A stretch of DNA of 8,977 bases from Bifidobacterium breve (GTDB lineage: Bacteria > Actinomycetota > Acidimicrobiia > Acidimicrobiales > Ilumatobacteraceae), in NCBI GenBank assembly GCA_945869715.1, contig CAMBPP010000052.1, positions 1-8,977 on the forward strand, written 5' to 3'. A program made the translations under genes and the position numbers. The notes beneath the pieces were generated by a model that worked only from the letters and a program-made list of their open reading frames with translations, was not told the origin of the DNA and searched no databases. Shown in pieces: positions 6,920-8,977 of the stretch. Position 1 is the first letter of the stretch, and every line of letters begins with the position of its first letter.

Positions 6920-7861
6920 CTATTTGTCTTGATCGCGTAAGAACTGTTCAACTTCTTCCATCAGCATTTCTGCATCGGCAGGGTCTGGCGCGTCATCTCC
7001 GGAGTCCATTGCAAAATCAAACTGCAATTGTGAATCATCTTCATCGAAGTCAAAGTCGTCATCATCGTCTTCAATGGTGATGCCAGCATCGCTCATACTT
7101 TCTAAACGAGAGACGTACGCGCGGAGGTCGTCGTCATCGTCGAGCATGGAGTTGAGTTGTAGTTCGTAGGCATCGATACGGCTCATCATGTGGCCAACGG
7201 GTGCAGGTGTGCCGATGATGTCGCATGCACGTTGCATGAGTGCAACAGAAGCTTTCGGTGAACTAATTTGCCCCGCGTATGCAGGTACTGCAGCCCACAA
7301 CGAAGCAGAAGGAACAGATGCTTTGGAACACGCATCGTTGAGAACGCCAACAATGCCGGTGGGGCCTTCATAGCGAGAGCGTTGAAGGTCGAAGCGATCG
7401 ACCAAGTTGTCGTCGGTTGCCGTGCCAATGAGCTGCACCGGTCGCGAGTGGGGTACGTCGGCAAGAAGTGCACCGAGTGTGAGAAATAAAGACGCATTGT
7501 ATTTTTCAATGACACTGACAATTTGTTCGCTAAATAAGCGCCAGCGCAATGCAGGTTCAGGCCCAAGAATGAGAATGACGTCCGAGCCCGCCGAACGCAC
7601 ATGCCATAAACCTGTTGCTGGCCACACAATGCTTCGTATGCGACCATCGGATAAGCGCACCTGAGGGCGAATGGTGGCAAAGTCGGTGAAGAACTCGGGT
7701 TCAATTTCAGCAAGCGCAGTTGCTCCCCAACCTTTCACCAAATTTTGCACTGCACTTGATGCAGCATCGGCGGCGTCATTCCACCCCGTAAAAGCCGCGA
7801 TGACGGTGGGGTTCACCAGCGTGGGTTCAGAGATCCAACGGATGTGGGGCGAGTTTCCCAT
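6920..7861 (-). CDS. PAC2 family protein (proteasome assembly chaperone-like)
   Basis: This 313-residue protein belongs to the PAC2 family (Pfam PF09754 type), related to the archaeal/eukaryotic proteasome assembly chaperone fold and widespread in Actinobacteria. Its exact role in bacteria is not established. Recognisable parts are the N-terminal VIAAFTGWNDAADAASSAV, VILILGPEPALRWRLFSEQI, LTLGALLADVPHSRPV and the EGPTGIVGVL and SLWAAVPAYAGQISSPKA segments. The C-terminal third is very acidic: D241-D245, then about residues 264-276 almost all Asp/Glu with Phe, then DSGDDAPDPADAEM. The last residues, EEVEQFLRDQDK, form a probable short helix, as in other actinobacterial members. ATG 7861 has no clear ribosome binding site. 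It lies 22 nt after the stop of the thioredoxin-like gene on the same strand, so the two are probably one transcript. Confidence 0.88.
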   Translation of the reverse strand: MGNSPHIRWISEPTLVNPTVIAAFTGWNDAADAASSAVQNLVKGWGATALAEIEPEFFTDFATIRPQVRLSDGRIRSIVWPATGLWHVRSAGSDVILILGPEPALRWRLFSEQIVSVIEKYNASLFLTLGALLADVPHSRPVQLIGTATDDNLVDRFDLQRSRYEGPTGIVGVLNDACSKASVPSASLWAAVPAYAGQISSPKASVALMQRACDIIGTPAPVGHMMSRIDAYELQLNSMLDDDDDLRAYVSRLESMSDAGITIEDDDDDFDFDEDDSQLQFDFAMDSGDDAPDPADAEMLMEEVEQFLRDQDK

Positions 7862-7883
7862 TCGTGTGAACGCTATCTACAAC

Positions 7884-8969
7884 TCACTCCAACTGTGGTC
7901 GAACCGAGTAGGAACCGCCCCCGCCTGCGGCAATAACATCGTCGAGCCAGTTCCCTGTGTACACCTCATTTGGGCCTTGCATGAGGTCGTTTTCTGTGGC
8001 GCCTTCTGGAGTGGTCACAAGGGTCCAGGCTTGGCGTTTGTAGGTCCAATTCTCGGGGTACAAGGCGTGCGCCTCACGCCACCACGGCACTGCTGCGTCA
8101 TGGCTTACGGTGCGATGCAGGTACTCGCCGAGGGCAAAACATGCAGCTGCTCGCGACTGGCTTGCAGACACTGGCTGAGATGCAGCAACCACCTGTTCGG
8201 GGGTCATGGCGTACTTGCTTGCTGCGCCATGGCGTGCCCAATCGAGAATTGCTGAGCGGTATCCCTCTGAGTCGTCGGGAATTGACTTCACTTCGCGATA
8301 CATCTGTTCAATACGCGGGGGAAGGCCGGTCGGAACTTCTCGATCGCGCAGAGGACTGCGTTCAATAGATGCTGCTTCGGCGGGGCGTACCAACATTGCG
8401 TTTTCATCTATCCATACGGCCATAGGCACATTGATGAACCCGAAGAGTTCATCGGTGACGTGAGTGGTGTCAATGAGCGATGGATGTGTTGGTTCAGCGA
8501 GCGCTATCCATGGTTTTGCGTGTTCAGGGTTGATGTCGAGTGCAACAGTAACCACGCTGACGCCAAGTGATTCAATTTCTTCGTGCAGTGCCTGCCACCC
8601 GGGCAGAGCTGTTCGACAGCCTCACCAACTCGCCCAGGCCACCATGATGATGCGTCGACCTCGCAGTGAAGAGAAATCGAATGCGCGTCCCATTGCGTCA
8701 ATGAGAGATGAAGGGAAAAATGCTTTCGCACTTGCTAGTGCGCGACCCGTTGCAGTGGCAACACCAAGCGCCCACACATTGTGCGAGGCATCGTGCACAA
8801 GTGGCATTCCTAGTTTTTCCGCAGCAACAGTGACGTTGACAACACCGTCAGCAAGCGCCCCAGGTGCAGGAACGCAGAGTTCGCCATGGCACAAACCCTC
8901 AGGTTTTGCTTCCCAGCCAGTTGCTACAAGAAATTCTGAAACGCTGAGTGAGGTGTTTGAAATAATCAT
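7884..8969 (-). CDS. TlpA/ResA-like thioredoxin-fold protein, probable selenoprotein (in-frame UGA)
   Basis: This gene reads as 361 residues if UGA 8624-8622 is decoded as selenocysteine (residue 116). The frame is otherwise open from the right edge to the TGA at 7886-7884. The N-terminal 95 residues contain a Cys pair (C27, C32 in GLCHGELCVP). A TlpA/ResA-like thioredoxin fold then runs from FDFSSLRGRR. The active site is WASWUGCR, where the family would have WASWC, and the continuation TALPGWQALHEEIESLGV plus VVTVALDINPE fits thioredoxin helix 1 and the next strand. The cis-proline is P182 in INVPMAVWIDE. A helical, TPR-like stretch (about 270-312) follows, ending in a Gly-rich tail. No signal peptide is seen. 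Family members are thiol-disulfide oxidoreductases; the partner is unknown. The ATG at 8969 is preceded by an in-frame TTG (8972), and the frame is open to the window edge, so an earlier start is possible. A nonsense-mutated pseudogene is the main alternative. Confidence 0.82.
8586..8611 (-). promoter_or_regulatory. Candidate bacterial SECIS hairpin after the UGA
   Basis: In the mRNA, CUGCC (8606-8602) pairs with GGCAG (8596-8592) around the loop CGGGU (8601-8597). The loop begins 21 nt after the UGA and has G at its second position. A lower stem can form between CAG (8611-8609) and CUG (8588-8586). It may be lengthened by C8608-G8591, leaving U8607 bulged, which recalls the bulged U of the E. 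coli fdhF element. SelB binds such hairpins to deliver Sec-tRNA. A competing small hairpin, GCUGU-CGA-ACAGC (8620-8608), shares part of the lower stem. The conserved LPGWQ residues are encoded here, so chance pairing is possible. Confidence 0.6.
8622..8624 (-). other. In-frame UGA, proposed selenocysteine codon
   Basis: On the minus strand the codons around this triplet are GCC TGG GCG AGT TGG TGA GGC TGT CGA, reading W-A-S-W-UGA-G-C-R. The UGA replaces the first active-site cysteine of the thioredoxin motif. The reading frame continues for 245 codons beyond it with full family-like sequence, so no frameshift is involved. UGA ends groEL, the gene at 3395 and this same gene, so it is not reassigned generally. 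Confidence 0.8.
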
Positions 8970-8977
8970 CAATACGT

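Noticed and set aside
7671..8255. Plus-strand open frame of 194 codons opposite the PAC2 and selenoprotein genes
   Set aside because: It is complementary to two recognised minus-strand genes and to their intergenic gap, and has no domain or plausible start signal.
8622..8624. Genome-wide reassignment of UGA to Trp or Gly
   Set aside because: UGA ends groEL at its usual C-terminus, ends the gene at 3395-3880 right at the glnD start, and ends this same gene. Trp is encoded by TGG throughout.
8622..8624. Simple pseudogene by nonsense mutation
   Set aside because: Not fully excluded, but less likely: the change is precisely at the redox Cys position, a SECIS-like hairpin follows at the right distance, and the rest of the gene shows no decay.
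7884..8972. Two separate genes: a short protein ending at 8622 and a second one starting at the GTG at 8555
   Set aside because: Both pieces are in the same frame, the 22 codons between them are open and continue the thioredoxin sequence, and the break falls exactly on the catalytic residue. A protein starting at 8555 would lack the active site and half the fold.
1..8977. tRNA or rRNA genes, CRISPR arrays, insertion sequences, attachment sites
   Set aside because: None seen on either strand: no spaced direct repeats, no transposase-like frames, and nearly all sequence is covered by conserved housekeeping-type genes.

Overview
The window reads as chromosomal DNA of an actinobacterium, probably of the class Acidimicrobiia (freshwater or marine Ilumatobacter-like lineages). 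This rests on a GroEL with a GGM-type tail, an actinobacterial coproheme decarboxylase (ChdC/HemQ), a GlnD of about 776 residues, a PAC2-family protein with an acidic tail, and a base composition near half G+C. The taxonomic call is inference from family resemblance, since no marker gene such as rRNA is present. The window is almost entirely coding, and no stretch above 300 bases lacks a gene.

Plus strand, 1-6918: the 3' end of groEL is followed closely by six genes in the same direction. They encode an ATP-grasp ligase of the RSTWDY type, ChdC (last step of coproporphyrin-dependent heme synthesis), a multi-pass GT39/PMT-like glycosyltransferase, a small conserved protein of unknown function, GlnD (PII-modifying nitrogen sensor) and a Nudix hydrolase. 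Spacings are 22 nt, 9 nt, 60 nt, a 1-nt overlap (TAATG), a 3-nt overlap (ATGA) and 9 nt, so most are probably co-transcribed. A strong stem-loop with a GAAA loop and a U-rich tail lies just inside the ATP-grasp coding region and may be the groEL terminator. The 60-nt gap before the glycosyltransferase gene holds a twice-repeated pairing motif.

Minus strand, 8969-6920: two genes converge on the plus-strand cluster, with stop codons only one base apart. Reading in their own direction, the first encodes a TlpA/ResA-like thioredoxin-fold protein with a helical C-terminal extension, and the second, 22 nt downstream, encodes the PAC2-family protein.

The most notable feature is in the thioredoxin-like gene. 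Its frame is open for about 360 codons except for one in-frame UGA, exactly where the first active-site cysteine should be (WASW-UGA-GCR). Directly downstream, the mRNA can form a hairpin whose apical loop lies about 20 nt past the UGA and has a G at loop position 2, matching the usual description of a bacterial SECIS element. UGA is a normal stop for other genes here and ends this same gene. I therefore read this as a selenoprotein with a Sec-Gly-Cys active site, not as two genes or a pseudogene. No selA, selB, selC or selD gene is in the window, so this needs confirmation from the rest of the genome.
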